Position numbers and translations under genes: made by a program
Part shown: positions 41,201 through 52,002 of the stretch, in pieces
How the letters are laid out: each line of letters opens with the position of its first letter
How positions within the stretch are numbered: position 1 is the first letter of the stretch
The notes under the pieces: generated by a model
Database searches by the model: none
What the model was told of the DNA's origin: nothing
The model's input: only the letters and a program-made list of their open reading frames with translations
Assembly (NCBI GenBank): GCA_963575745.1
Contig: CAUYUJ010022549.1
Span: forward strand, 58,009-122,008
Origin: Prorocentrum cordatum
Lineage: Eukaryota; Sar; Dinophyceae; Prorocentrales; Prorocentraceae
Reading direction: 5' to 3'
DNA: 64,000 bases

Positions 41201-42419
41201 GGCAGCGACGGCGCACACTGGCTCCCGGAGCCTCCGGGGCTGGAGCGTTGGCGGGAAGGAGAACGACCGCCTGGTCTCTCACAAGGAGAAGCGCTTGCTG
41301 ACGGCGCTGGTGGATGCTCCCGAGGACCGCCGCCCTTTGCCGCATTTGGGCAAGCGGGCGGCGCTCGACTTGACGTCGCACAAGAGGAAGGCCGAGGAGG
41401 CGCTCGACCCGAAGGGGAAGCTGCTGGCGTGGCGGGGCATGAAGTCTCGCTTGGAGGAGCGCAGCGTCTCGGCCAAGATGAATCAAGATTACGATTTCTA
41501 CCTGAAGGAGTTCAGGGACTTCTGCGCGGAGAACGGGTTGCCCACGGGCATCTCGGCGCAGACCGACTTGCTGCTCGTGGACTACTTCGACGTGAAGTTC
41601 CTGGACGGGCACGGCCCCTCGCTCGCCGAGAAGACCATTGCGGCCGTGCAGTTCGCGGAGGCTCGCACCAGGAGCGGTCAGATCTGGTCGTTGGCGCGGG
41701 CCCAGAGGGCCTTGAAAGGGTGGAGAAAGGTCGCGCCCGCCACCAGCCTGCTGCCGCTGCTTTGGATCATCCTGGCGGCTCTGGCGATGCACTTGGCGCA
41801 GCAGGGGAGGCAGGACATGGCGTTGTACCTGGCGGTGTGCTTTGCGTGCTACCTGAGGCCCTCGGAGGGCTTGAGCATCCGCGCGAAGGATGTGGTTCCC
41901 CCGGTCTCGGGGGCAGGACACGGGTTTCGGCACTGCACGGTGATCATCAGGGGGTCCGACGAGAAGGTGCCCGACAAGGTCGGGGTCTACGACAACAGTC
42001 TCATCCTCGACCAGGGGCATCTGCCCAACCTCGGCGCGGCGCTGCACAGGCGGGCCCGGGGAAAGGCAAGGGGCGCCTTCCTGTTCGACTTCCAGCTGGA
42101 GGAGGTGCACGACTTGATGAACCAGGCAGCTTTCGACCTCGGGCTGCGCGACCGCCTGTCGCTCTACCAGTGCCGGCACGGAGGAGCCGCCCACGACCTC
42201 GTCGGCAAGCACAGAGACAGGGCCACGGTGATGGCCCGCGGCAGGTGGCAGACGGAGAGCTCCGTTCGTCGGTGTACCAAGATCGGACAGGTTCAGAATA
42301 TGCTCGCGATGCTCGTGCCTCACGTCCTCGACCATGCGAAAAAGTGCGCGCCGGTTCTCGACGACGTGCTGATGGGGCGGAAGGCCGCCCTCCAGCCGCC
42401 CCGGGCCGTGAGGAGGTGA
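41200..42419 (+). pseudogene. Tyrosine recombinase with Cys in place of the nucleophile
   Basis: The enzyme would integrate the circular DNA copy. The frame is open from 40917; the recombinase-like part starts about 41370. SAKMNQDYDFYLKEFRDFC begins the core-binding region. CYLRPSEGLSIR carries the first catalytic Arg (residue 314 counted from 40917), LYQCRHGGAAHD contains the second conserved Arg (420), and ARGRWQTESSVRRCTKIG is the terminal box. Where the family has RRY or KRY the sequence has RRC (codon TGT at 42273-42275), one A-to-G change from TAT. Without Tyr the enzyme should not cleave DNA. The stop is at 42417-42419, and the next domain overlaps in the -1 frame. Confidence 0.85.
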
Positions 42420-42429
42420 AGCGCTCGCG

Positions 42430-43228
42430 GCGCAGGTCTCCAGCTCCGCGCTCGCGCGGAGCTCGATGGGGGCTCGTTGGGCGCCGTGGGTGTCTTGAAG
42501 TTTTCTCGGGATCTGGCCGCTTGACTGCGTCGTTGAGAGGCCGCGGCATCCGTGTGGAGGGTTTGGACGTTCTTAACAGTGTCGACCTGTTGGTCAAGAA
42601 GAACCAGCAGAGAGTCCTCGCCCTTATTAGAAGCAGGAGGGTTGGTTGTCTCTGGTTCGGGCTGCCTTGTAATACTTGGAGCAGAGCTAGAAGATGGGGA
42701 GGAACTGGTCCATGGCCTCTTCGGGGCGAACAAAAGTATATCATGGGACTCCCTGGGCTGGGTGAAAAAGACGCCAGGAAGGTCAAGGAGGGGAACCAGT
42801 TGATGTGGTTTGTCGTTCGCTGTTGCCGGGCCGCGTCAAAAGCTGGGGTCCCCCGGACAATCGAGAACCGTCGCGCGAGTCGTGTCTGGAAAGCCCCGGC
42901 TTTGAAAAAGCTCGCCCAGATGAAATATTTCGGGGCCGAGGTTCTATCTCCCGCGTTCGTGCACCTTGATTTCTGCCAGTGCGGTGAAGCTTGGAAAAAG
43001 AGTACGACGTTGTTATCCCACGGTCTTGATCTGTACTCTGCTGGCCGCAGGTGTACTATGTCAGATGGGCTGTGTTCTCGGACAGGCTGCCGCCACACCG
43101 TCTTGGAGGGGGAAGATAGCTGTGGAAACTGGAATACGTTACGTGCTCAAGCTTATCCTACAGAGCTGACTAAAGTGCTAGCAGGATTAATTTATACACG
43201 CCTTTTAAGCAGTCCACTTCGTGGATAA
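42430..43228 (+). CDS. C5-cytosine methyltransferase-like domain of the retroelement
   Basis: The frame is open from 41429 but protein-like from about 42430. GCLEVFSGSGRLTASLRG (FSGSG at 42503-42517) matches the AdoMet-binding motif I. LWFGLPCNTWSRARRW (Pro-Cys at 42665-42670) corresponds to the catalytic PC motif IV, and PRTIENRRASRVW (ENR at 42863-42871) to motif VI. A Cys-rich segment follows: FCQCGEAWKK, RRC, LCSRTGCRHTVLEG. The frame ends at 43226-43228, just before B1. Dinoflagellate retroelements with cytosine methyltransferases have been described; other DIRS elements carry an adenine methyltransferase-like domain, so the precise type needs a profile search. The domain is in the -1 frame relative to the recombinase and lacks an obvious own start. 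Confidence 0.7.
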
Positions 43229-43232
43229 GGGA

Positions 43233-43385
43233 GATCTCCAGGCCTCGCCAGACCAAACTGTAAGCGTTTGCAGCAGCCCAGAGCGGCTGTCCGTCAGCTC
43301 GTGCCATCAACTTGTAACCTGCCGCGTAGCCCCGCCATGCGTCTGAAAATGTTGTCTGGCCAGGGGGGGGGGGGGGTAGATCATG
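43233..43385 (+). repeat. Split direct repeat B1
   Basis: GATCTCCAGGCCTCGCCAG to GTAGATCATG, near-identical to 43575-43725. It contains a short hairpin around CAGAGCGGCTG. Confidence 0.9.
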
Positions 43386-43390
43386 GGAGC

Positions 43391-43455
43391 GCGGTGCACA
43401 GCATTGATCGTGCCTCCCCGCGGCCGTTTTCAACCCTCAAGGATTTTTGCTGCGC
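43391..43455 (+). repeat. Split direct repeat A2
   Basis: Exact 65-bp copy of A1 (37013-37077), abutting B1 with only GGAGC between. Confidence 0.93.
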
Positions 43456-43477
43456 CATCCCGAACCCCGTCCTGCCT

Positions 43478-43562
<85 letters not shown>
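43478..43562. repeat. (CT)n microsatellite between A2 and B2
   Basis: About 40 CT dinucleotides within the terminal repeat structure; in the canonical layout A2 and B2 adjoin, so this is an expansion or insertion. Confidence 0.97.
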
Positions 43563-43563
<1 letters not shown>

Positions 43564-43574
43564 AAATTGGGGGG

Positions 43575-43725
43575 GATCTCCAGGCCTCACCAGACCATGC
43601 TGTAAGCGTTTGCAGCCGCCCAGAGCGGCTGTCCGTCAGCTCGTGCCATCAACCTTGTAACCTGCCGCGTAGCCCCGCTATGCGTCTGAACATGTTGTCT
43701 GGCCACGGGGGAGGGGTAGATCATG
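43575..43725 (+). repeat. Split direct repeat B2 (3' end of the retroelement)
   Basis: Second copy of B; ends GTAGATCATG and passes directly into GATGATGATT. Confidence 0.9.
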
Positions 43726-44164
43726 ATGATGATTATGATGATGATGCTGATGTTGATGATGATGATGCTGATGCTGATGCGGATGACGATGATGCTGATG
43801 ATGGTGATGCTGATGATGATGATAATGATGCTGGTGATCATGGTGATGAGGAGGAGTAGGATGAGCCGGATGAAGAGGAGGAGGAGGAAGAGGAGGAGGA
43901 GGAGGGGGAGGAGGAGGAGGAGGAGGAAGAGGAGGAGGAGTTGCAGGAGGGGAGGAGGAGGAAGGAGTTGGAGGAGGGGGATGAGGAGGAGGAGGAGGAG
44001 GAGGATCGAGCAGTAGGGGGGGGAGGAGGAGCAGGGGGATGAGGAGGAGGAGGAGGAATCTGATGAGGAGGAGGAGGAGGAAGAAGAAGAGGAGGAGGAG
44101 GAGGAGAAGGAGGAGGACGACGAGGTGGAGGAGGAGGAGGAGGAAGAGGAGGAGCATGAGAAAC
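43726..44164. repeat. (GAT)n then (GGA)n simple sequence
   Basis: GAT/GCT-rich sequence to about 43850, then GGAGGA/GGAAGA to 44164. Together with (GGA)n and (GAT)n left of the element this looks like one simple-sequence tract split by the insertion. Open frames are Met/Ile/His or Arg/Glu repeats. Confidence 0.9.
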
Positions 44165-44510
44165 TGGAATGGGCTATCCTCCTTCCCTCCTCTATCCCCT
44201 CGTTCCCCTGTTGCCCCTCTTTCTGGTCCACCTCCTGCTCCACCTCCTCCTCCTCGTATTTCCATATATTCAATCGTCCTCCGTGTCCTCCCCTTCCTCC
44301 TACTTGCTCCTCCTCCTCCGCCTGCTCCTCCTGCCCTCCTCGCTGCCCATCATTCCTCGGTCTCTTTTTCTTTCCCCCCCCCCTTGGCCACGTAGCCATC
44401 TTGGCGCGACCCGCAGATGTCACGCGCCCTGCAACCTTCCCAAACATAGATTTTGTCACCAAGGTCAGACCACCGACCCCGCGCCGCCAGGCTGTGATCG
44501 CGCCGCCTTG

Positions 44511-44562
<52 letters not shown>

Positions 44563-45188
44563 CGTAGGATAGTGAGCGGGAGGTTTGTCGCGGCCCGCGG
44601 TCGCAATGCGATCCCCAGGCGACCTTCACGCGACGCCGTCTTCCTGGGATGGCCCCAGGACCCTAACGCGACACCAGGATGACCCCACGACGAAAATGCG
44701 ATCCACTGTGACCCCGCGATGCTTCCAATGCGACCCCATCAGGGCCCCATGATGACCCCAGTGCGATTTCGTGGCACAAGTGTAATGCGATTTCGTGACT
44801 CCAAGATGGTCCCGAGGTGGCCCCGAGAACCCCGACGATACCCAAATAAAGCCCTTATGACGCTTAGATGGGGCCAGGAGCACCACCGGACGCCGAGTCG
44901 ACCCTGACGTGACCCAAGATGATCCCATGACCCCATGTTGGTTTCAATCCAACTCCAAGATGATCCCTTATGGCTCAAAGACGACACCAATGGCCGCAAT
45001 ATTGCCCAACGCGGCTCCATTTTGAAACCGATGCCGCGCGGCTGCTTTCGTCGGGGCATTCTTCCTGGGGAGGGTAAGTCCTCATCGGCTCAGGTTCGTG
45101 CTACGTCAGGGCCAATTGGCCAAAAGACGGACAAGTTTTAGGTGCCAGATGCGAATGTTCTAGGTGCCACTTAGGGCGGTTTAGGTTT
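44165..45188 (-). repeat. Inverted repeat X' (right boundary of the central block)
   Basis: Reverse complement of X (24685-25640). It contains the longest homopolymer of the window, 47 C at 44514-44560, and ends with GTGCCACTTAGGGCGGTTTAGG immediately before block A'. No genes. Confidence 0.9.
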
Positions 45189-46059
45189 TCGTTCGCCCCG
45201 TCCTGGCTGACCGCGATGCTTTTGACCAGCGCGATTCGCCCATGGATTCGGCGGCCACCGCGCGGGTTTTTTCTGTCGTTGGCAAGCTTCTTATTGGCGG
45301 GGGCTCTCTCTTGCACCCCCCCCCAATAACCCCTCCTCTTTTCTTCTGCCCCATTCATTTTGCCAAGGCGTCGCGAACGGGAGGGGCGCGTGCGGGCGCA
45401 GCGCTTTCTCGGCGCTGACGCGTCGCGCTAATGAGGCCCCCGAAGGCGACTGCACTTGCGGACCGGTGCGGGATGGGAACCCAATGGCGCTAGTTGCCGC
45501 GTTTTTTTTCCTCGTCGCATTCTAGCGCGAAGTATGCATTTTGGGAGAACCCGTTGAATTCCTTCACGTGGAAGCAGCCGTGAATGATTTCTGTGTGGGA
45601 CTATCTACCAGGCCCTTGCTATCGCGCGTGGGCGGTTACCGGGGGTGGCCTGGTGGCCGGGCGGGGGGGGGGCGGGGGTTGGGGGGGGCGCGTAAATGCG
45701 TTTCGCCCCTTATTCACGCGACCGCCCGTGCGCCGCGCGCCGGGCTGGGCGGATTTGTCTGCGCGCTGTGCAACGCATTGTGGCGTGTTTCAATTGCCGG
45801 TTCTCTACGAAGCGTAAAGGGTTGCGATTGTTCAAGCCTTTCCGGATATCTGCCGCTGGACCTATGGGGCAAGCTTCCTGGGCGATTCCCATGGAGGCGA
45901 AATGTACTTGCGGCGCTAAAGCAGGAAAGCCCGCGCATGCTCCGCCCGTGAAGAAAAAGAAACAAATGGCCGCTGGAGCGGGGCGAAGGAACTCAGGAAG
46001 TCCCAGGCGCACTCGCCCCGGCCAGTGGAGCTTTAAGGGGGCCGGCGGGGGTCGCGTCG

Positions 46060-46425
46060 CCCAAGGGGGCGCGGGTCGCGCGTAATTAGGGAGTTCTGTA
46101 TGCATTATCCACAATAAGAAGATCGCCTTGTAATTCCCGAAAACTGAATGTAACATTTTTGTGGAGCTTTGAGGAGGTCGACGGGGGCGTGTCTCCCCAA
46201 GGGGTGCGCGCGCAGGGAGTTCTGTATTGTCCACAATAAGAAGATCGCCATGCAGTTCCCGAAAACTGAACTGAACTTTTCTGCGGGGCTTCCAGGGGGC
46301 CGACGGGGGGCGCGTCGCCCAAGGGGGGCGCGCGCGCAATTAGGGAGTTCTGCATTGTCTACAATAAGAAGACCGCATTGTAATTCCCTGAAACTGAATT
46401 GAACTTTTCCGCGGAGCTTAAATGG
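46060..46425 (+). repeat. Three-copy tandem repeat, about 128 bp unit (in A')
   Basis: Anchors GGGAGTTCTG at about 46088, 46215 and 46343; collinear with the array at 17880-18275 in copy A. Confidence 0.85.
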
Positions 46426-46589
46426 GGGATGAGGAGGGGGGGGGGGGGGGGGGCAGGGGCAGGAGGAGACTCGGGGAGGGGGGGGGCAGGGGGAGAAGCG
46501 CGAGGACGAGCACGACGACGAATCATGATGACCTGCTCCGTCCATGTCGCCGTCGTCGGCTCAAAGCAGCGCTTCGGCGCTTCTGCTGG

Positions 46590-46895
46590 ATGTACATTGA
46601 TCCTGACTACGCGTGGAAGCAATTCGCGCCGAAGCGCGCTGGCGCGCTCGCGAGGCCCCGCGGGCCCGACTCCACGGATCTCGGGGCCCATTCGCGTTGC
46701 AGGCAGGCGATCGAGAAGGAGATGGCGAGGCGGCAAGCAGCGGGCGTCTGTGAGAGAGAAGGATGGCATGAATTGGCGAGGCAGCGAGCATCGGGGGCGC
46801 CGCCGTCGGGCCCGACCGCAGCAGCGGGCGCGGGCTTGCCCGCGGTCGCGCCTGGCGGCAGCGGCGGATTGGGCGGCAGCCGCAGTAGCGGATAG
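46590..46895 (+). CDS. Conserved open frame a1 (copy A')
   Basis: Met 46590 starts MYIDPDYAWKQFAPKRAG; the frame then follows copy A closely (RCRQAIEKEMARRQAAG, REGWHELARQRASG) and stops at 46893-46895 in the Gly/Ser-rich part. Here the frame also extends upstream of the Met without a stop, so the start is uncertain. Conserved between copies but of unknown function. Confidence 0.3.
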   Translation: MYIDPDYAWKQFAPKRAGALARPRGPDSTDLGAHSRCRQAIEKEMARRQAAGVCEREGWHELARQRASGAPPSGPTAAAGAGLPAVAPGGSGGLGGSRSSG

Positions 46896-48215
46896 GGCGG
46901 CGGTTGGCGACGTGGACGGGGCGGCAGTCGGGGTCGCGAGGGTCGCGGTGGCGGAGATCAACGCGGCAGCGAAGGCACGCAGGACCGCTGGGACGCATGG
47001 GGCGGCGGCCGCACTGAGGCGCGGGAAGACGGCCGCTGGGGCGAGCGGAGCGACGGCAGCTGGGGCGGCTGGAGCGGGCGGGAAGGCGGCCGCAGTGGCG
47101 GATGGGGGGGCGACCGCTCGAGCGGAGCCGCGGGCCCCGCGGGGCAGGCGGGGGGCTCGCGGCCAACGGGCGCCCTGCTTGCCCCAACGCAGCATAATCC
47201 CTTACGGTTGCTTCGCGAGAGCGCCCAAGGCGCTCTCGCGGGGGCTGCGCGGCCCCCCCATGGTGGGCCTCGCGGATGGCGCAGCGTTTCGTCGCGAAGG
47301 GAACGGCGCAGGTGCGCCAGACGGGGATGCCGCAGTCGCGGAGGCAGCGCCGCGCGCCGCCGCAGCTGCTGGGGCATCGCCGCAAACCTACGACCTACTT
47401 CTGCTACAGATCGGCCAGATGCAACGCGCACGGCTGGGGAGGCAACTACAAGCAACACAGCGCGGCATTGCAATTCTTCCGAGGGGCGTTGGAAGAGCGC
47501 GGAGAGACGCGCGTTTTCGGTGCCGACGTTGCCGGGGCCATCCCGACCATCGTGAAAACAAAGAAGCTGGGAAGTGGCGGGACAATGCGAGCTGGTAGAT
47601 CAGCGACGGCAGTGCCGCGAGCTGGTCTTGGTTGGAGATGGTCGCGCAGCTGGACGCAACTACGATGGGGCACGTGGCGTGCGGCGATGGAATAGATTGG
47701 AGCATTGGCTTGGTCAGTTGCGAGATCTGTCCGTGCCCAAACTCGCGCGACGACAGCAGGCAGGCGAAACGCAGTCGCGATGGGGCTCCCACATGCAGAG
47801 AAGCTGCACAGGTGAGATTTCTTGCTGCTCCGCACTGGCGGCTCGGGGATTCGCATCCACCCCGAATTGTCGAAGACGAAATTCAGCGCGTGCGATGCGG
47901 GGCCCCGCTGGGGGGTCGCGCGGCCGCCGCGGCAGGGTCTCGGTAAGAGCGACGGCCCTGGCATGTGCAAGTACTGCAGGACCGTGGACACGCAGGGAAC
48001 GACCGGGAGGTTCGACGGCGGGAGAGAATCCACCTCTGGGCCGAGGTGGATGTAAGCATTCGTTTGCGGACGACACCCTGAAGCCGCAGTCTTGGTCGAG
48101 GTCGGGGCCGCAGTGGCGCGGGGATCTCCGCCGCAGTGACGGGGGGGTAATTATGAAACGCAGTGGCGGGCGTCGCGTTCTGGCAGCAGGTGCGGGCGCC
48201 GATGGAAAGGAGTCC

Positions 48216-48480
48216 GCCTCCTCCTCCCTGTCCTCCTCGTCGTCGTCGTCCTCCTCTAGCTCCTCCTCCTGCTCGTCATCCTCTTCCTCCTCCCCCCCTC
48301 ATTCTCCCCTTCCTCCTCCCTCTTCCTCGTCCTCCTCCTCGTCGCCCCCCCCCCCCCGCCCCCCCCCCTCCTCCCTCCCCGCGCCCTCCTCCTCCAGCAG
48401 AGGCTTCTGCGTAATAAGTTTGCCGCCTCTTCCATCCCGCCCCCTCGCTCTGGCTGCCCCCCCGCCCCCTTCCGCGGCCG
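48216..48480. repeat. CCT/TCC polypyrimidine tract (copy A')
   Basis: Counterpart of 20070-20345, with different lengths of the C and TCC runs. Confidence 0.85.
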
Positions 48481-49416
48481 TTTCCTCTTCGAGGCGTTGG
48501 CCGGGCGCTCGGCGCCAGCGGGGCGAGGGGGGCGCTTCGCCGCTTCGCCGCGGCGAGACGCGCAACTGGAAGCGAACGAGCCGCGGCGGCGGACGCAGCC
48601 GCAGCGGCGGCTGCGAAGGCGAAGAAACGCCAGCTGGGCCAGAAGCTCCAGAAGCTGAAGCAGAGGCTGTAAGAAAAACGGGCCCAGTTGGAGCCCTCGA
48701 CCAGGCGCGTCGCGAGGCAGCCGCAGCCGCGGAGGCGGCGGGGCCCGCCCTCGCACAGGCGGCGGATGATAAAGAGTCCGACTGGGGCGAAGAGAAGTCG
48801 TCTGACGGCGAGTTGTCGAGCACCGAGTTGAAGGAAGAGGGCGCGGAGGAGGAGGGGGGGGTGCAGCCGCAGCCGCGGAGGGCCAGCAGCAGAACGAGCG
48901 CGACGTGGAAGAGTCTTCGCCTTCGGAAGTTCCGCCGCCACAGCGAGAGCGAAAGCGCGGGGCACCGCCGAGGGCAAAGGGCCCGCCGGCCAAGCGCGAG
49001 AAAGCGCAGCTGCGGCCAGCTGCCATGAAGGTGGTCAAGAAGGATCGTCTGAAAGGGAAGTCGAGGGCGAGGGCCGAGCGCAGCCCCGCAGACCATCCCT
49101 CGCCCGCGACGCGCGACGACGAGGCCGAGGAGGGGGGTGAGGAGGAGGGGGCGAGCGAGGCCGAGGCCGAGGTGGGCGGCGAGGACGAGGGACAGAACCG
49201 AAGCGCGGGGCAAGAGCATCACGGCCCCCAGCGCTGCCCGCGGCCGCCCGCGTCCGCGCCACCGGCGCGCCCCCCCCCGCAGGAGGGGGGTCGGCGCGAC
49301 CGCAGATCGCGGAGCCCCCGCGCGCGATTCGCAGGAGCTGCCCCGAAGGCACGCCCGCGTGACTCTCGCGAAGTACGGCCCCCAGTGCGGGCGCCGCGCC
49401 AAGGGCCGCAGCCCCA

Positions 49417-50533
49417 GTGGAACGCTTCCCGCCCATGGACAGACCAGGGGGAGTTGATCCCGTCCACTCTCGCGCTGGCTTCCAACTCGGTGGTCCTCGC
49501 GAGCGAGGCGACCGCGACCGCGGTCGCGGATTGGGCCATGGAACAAAATCTGAGCTCATCTCCATCCTTTGCGACCCCGACCTGCTTGCAGCCACGCGCG
49601 GCAGCGATGGTCGGGCCTCGAAGGCGTTGATCCGCGCCCTCAAGGAGACCGTCGCGGCGCGCAACAGTACCGAGGATAAAGTATCGGCTCAAAGACGACC
49701 TGGTGGCACCCCGCGAGATGGTTGGGATGGTGCTGTCGCGCTGCAGCCAGGTCATGGATGCCGTAGTCACGGCGCAGGAAGCGTCGGGGCCGCGCATCTG
49801 GTGGACCATCCGGACCAACTTGCGCGGCCCCACAGGGTTCCCAGATGTCGCGCTGAATGTCGTTGTCTTTTCCGAGGTGGCAGGCCGAACGCGGGGCGCG
49901 GAAGGGCCAACCGCGGCGGCGGGGCGCCGCGCCCTGACGGCCATCCACGACAAGGACGTCCGCTTCGTGCTCGGCCTCTTCGATATCCCAAACGCAGTCG
50001 CGGCGGAGTTCTTCCGCGACGGCGGAGCCCCGAACGCCGCGCCGATAGCGGTCCTCTATCAAGCGGCAAAAGCGAGTGGCCGAGAACCAGTTCGCGACGC
50101 ACCAGATCTGGGTCGTGCCCTTTGGAGAGTGCAAGTCCGAATGGCAACTTGCCAAGAGCGCGCCGCCCCGCTTCTGCCGCGCTGGCTGGCGAGGACAAAT
50201 GCTTCCGCCATCGCATCGGGATGGGGCGCGGCCCCCGACGTGCCACAGTGGAAGCACGATGCAAACCACAGTCGCGGGACACGGCATCAGTCGGGCAAGA
50301 TGGCGCTGCCGCCGCTGGGCAAAGTCGCCCAGCAGGAGATCAGCTGGGAGACCCACTCGCAGCGCCGCAAGGAGGGCATCCACCAGAAATACATCCTCAT
50401 CGGCCACGGGCGCCAGGGCCAGAACGCCGCGGAAAGGCAGCGCACCAAGCCCCACTGGAAGATGGACGACAGGAAGAAGGGCGACTGGAAGAAGGACGCC
50501 TTGAAGAAGGGCGTCGATCTCCGCGATCTGTGA
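49417..50533 (+). pseudogene. Conserved unknown protein a3 (copy A')
   Basis: Copy of the protein at 21300-22262. The frame is broken near 49677-49680, where an extra A (GATAAAGTATCGG against GATAAGTATCGG in copy A) shifts it. From 49703 it is open for 276 residues: VGMVLSRCSQVMDAVVTAQE, the shared HDKDVRF.LGLFDIPNAVAAEF core, PPLGKVAQQEISWETHSQRR, then IGHGRQGQNAAERQRT and a Lys/Asp-rich end (KKGDWKKDALKKGVDLRDL, stop 50531-50533). Each copy is damaged in a different place, so an undamaged ancestor can be inferred, but neither copy looks functional. No family was recognised. Confidence 0.4.
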
Positions 50534-50724
50534 GCCTCGCGCGCAGTGGCGCAGCGCGGCAAAAGCGCAGTGGTGCAGCGCGGCTAAAGCGCATCGGCGC
50601 CAGTGCCTGCAGTCGCGGCGCGGGCTCCTGGCGCGGGGGCGCACGCAGCTCCGCCTGAGTGTGCCAGCTACAGCACATGCACTCGCATTGGAAAAATATT
50701 ATTCCTACTATTCCTTGTCCTCCT

Positions 50725-50781
50725 CTCGTCGTCGTCGTCGTCTCGCCCCCCTCCGCCTCCTGCTGCTGCTGTTGCTCCTCC

Positions 50782-50813
<32 letters not shown>

Positions 50814-51070
50814 ATCCAGGATCGCCGGCGCCCCCGTCCTCCTGTTCCTCCTCCTCCTCCTCCTCCTCCTCCTGCTCCTCCTCCTGCTGCGCCCCTCCCC
50901 CTCCTCCTCCTCCTCCCCGTTCTCCTCCTCCTTTGTCTCCTTCGTTTCCTTCTCCTCGCTCCCCCTGCTCCTCCTCCCCCTCCTCCTCCTCCTCGCCCCC
51001 CCCCCTCCCCGTTCCTCATGTCATCCTCATCTTCGCCCTCGCCCTCCTCGCCCTCGCGTCCCCGTTGGCT
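50725..51070. repeat. TCC/CGT polypyrimidine tract (copy A')
   Basis: Counterpart of 22590-22925. Confidence 0.85.
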
Positions 51071-51289
51071 TCGACATCGCCGCCAACGTCGACCATCGCC
51101 AGCCGCGTCAATGTCGTCGTCGTCGCCGCTTGTCGCTCGGTCTGCAGCTGTATTTCGATCGCAGCTGCTGCTTACTTACTGTTTGCGCGGTGCGAGTTGC
51201 GCACCTCCTCGCGAAGGCAGCCCCAGCCACAGGCCGCAGTCGTGGTGCGTTCTCCGGGGGCCTGGCCCCGCAGTCCGCGGGCCCGCGCA

Positions 51290-51577
51290 ATGGGCGCCAG
51301 CGCAGTCGCGACGGATGAGCAGGCAGCCCAGCAGCTGGGGATCTCCCAGGCGGCAGCAGCGCGCAGGCAGCGGTTTCGGAAGAATGGCCAGGACAAAGCC
51401 CGCATCCCACTGCAGTTGCTCGCCCCGCACCCGCTGAATCGAGGGGGCGCTTGCCCTCGGGGCGAGGGGGTTCGCGAGCTTGCCGTGCAGATCATCGTGG
51501 CCGGGTTCTCGCAGGCGGAAGCTGACCGCGAGGCCGTGTGCAATGAAGAGTGCCCAACAACAAATGCTCGTGGGTAA
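51290..51577 (+). CDS. Small conserved open frame a4, possible helix-turn-helix
   Basis: Met 51290 begins a 95-residue frame: TDEQAAQQLGISQAAAARRQ, RFRKNGQDKARIPLQLLAP, then VRELAVQIIVAGFSQAEADR and a stop at 51575-51577. The LGIS..AARRQRF pattern resembles the second half of a helix-turn-helix, as in transposase DNA-binding regions, but this is a visual impression only. In copy A the equivalent codon is ACG and the segment remains largely collinear. The frame is also open upstream through the polypyrimidine tract. Confidence 0.3.
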   Translation: MGASAVATDEQAAQQLGISQAAAARRQRFRKNGQDKARIPLQLLAPHPLNRGGACPRGEGVRELAVQIIVAGFSQAEADREAVCNEECPTTNARG

Positions 51578-51669
51578 ATCGAAGGAGAACGCCGTTTCGA
51601 GACGTACGCTGATTTCAACGCGAAGAAAGCGAAGGGGCACCTCAAGGATTGCTTCTTACGCAGTAGCGG

Positions 51670-52002
51670 ATGGGGTTCTTCATCAGGTGCTGTTTGGGGC
51701 GCTGTCACACTCTCGTTTGCGCCCTGCGCTGCGGGCGGCGGCGGCGGGCGCGAAGTGGCCGACCCCCGAAAAACGACCCAGTCGCCAAACAGCTCGTATA
51801 CCAGGGGATGCTCATGGAGGCGCTTTCCTGGGAGATCATGGTGAAGGAACCCCTCGGCGGATTGCTGATTCGCCAATCCATGAACAAGGGGGGCGATTTT
51901 GCCATGCGCGCGACTGAAGCCATTGCGCTGCGCGTTCTGTGCGCCGCAGTAAGCAAGGCCCGGATGACGCAGTCGCGGACCATGTGGACTTCCCCAACAT
52001 AG
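51670..52002 (+). CDS. Conserved open frame a5 (copy A')
   Basis: NDPVAKQLVYQGMLMEALSW, then PLGGLLIRQSMNKGGDF and EAIALRVLCAAVSKARMTQS; stop at 52000-52002. It is nearly identical to 23551-23859. The overlapping frame 51939-52904 continues with protein-like FPNIETVSPQLDRVVLDPDF and, further on, LVDARIEIVRAREKVLDGL. The protein appears to jump frames, as expected for exons or decay. Confidence 0.3.
   Translation: MGFFIRCCLGRCHTLVCALRCGRRRRARSGRPPKNDPVAKQLVYQGMLMEALSWEIMVKEPLGGLLIRQSMNKGGDFAMRATEAIALRVLCAAVSKARMTQSRTMWTSPT

Larger units (their letters stand above)
37009..43725 (+). mobile_element. Tyrosine-recombinase retrotransposon (DIRS/Ngaro/PAT-like) with methyltransferase domain
   Basis: Order: A1 (37013-37077), ORF1 with membrane segments, Gag-like protein, RT-RNase H, tyrosine recombinase, cytosine-methyltransferase-like domain, B1 (43233-43385), A2 (43391-43455), CT array, B2 (43575-43725). 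A1 and A2 are identical over 65 bp, and B1 and B2 are near-identical over about 150 bp. This A1-body-B1-A2-B2 layout is the split-direct-repeat structure of Ngaro/PAT-type elements, and the presence of a recombinase instead of an integrase agrees. GAT repeats flank both ends. The coding region carries an extra T (39229-39236), a TGA inside RNase H (40907-40909), frame changes before the recombinase and the methyltransferase, and a Cys in place of the recombinase Tyr, so this copy is probably dead. Confidence 0.85.

Noticed and set aside
44391-44411. CGTAGCCATCTTGGC in X' as a spliced-leader relic
   Set aside because: GCCATCTTGG is a common word of the surrounding repeat families, the 3' CTCAAG part is absent, and copy X has a different sequence there.
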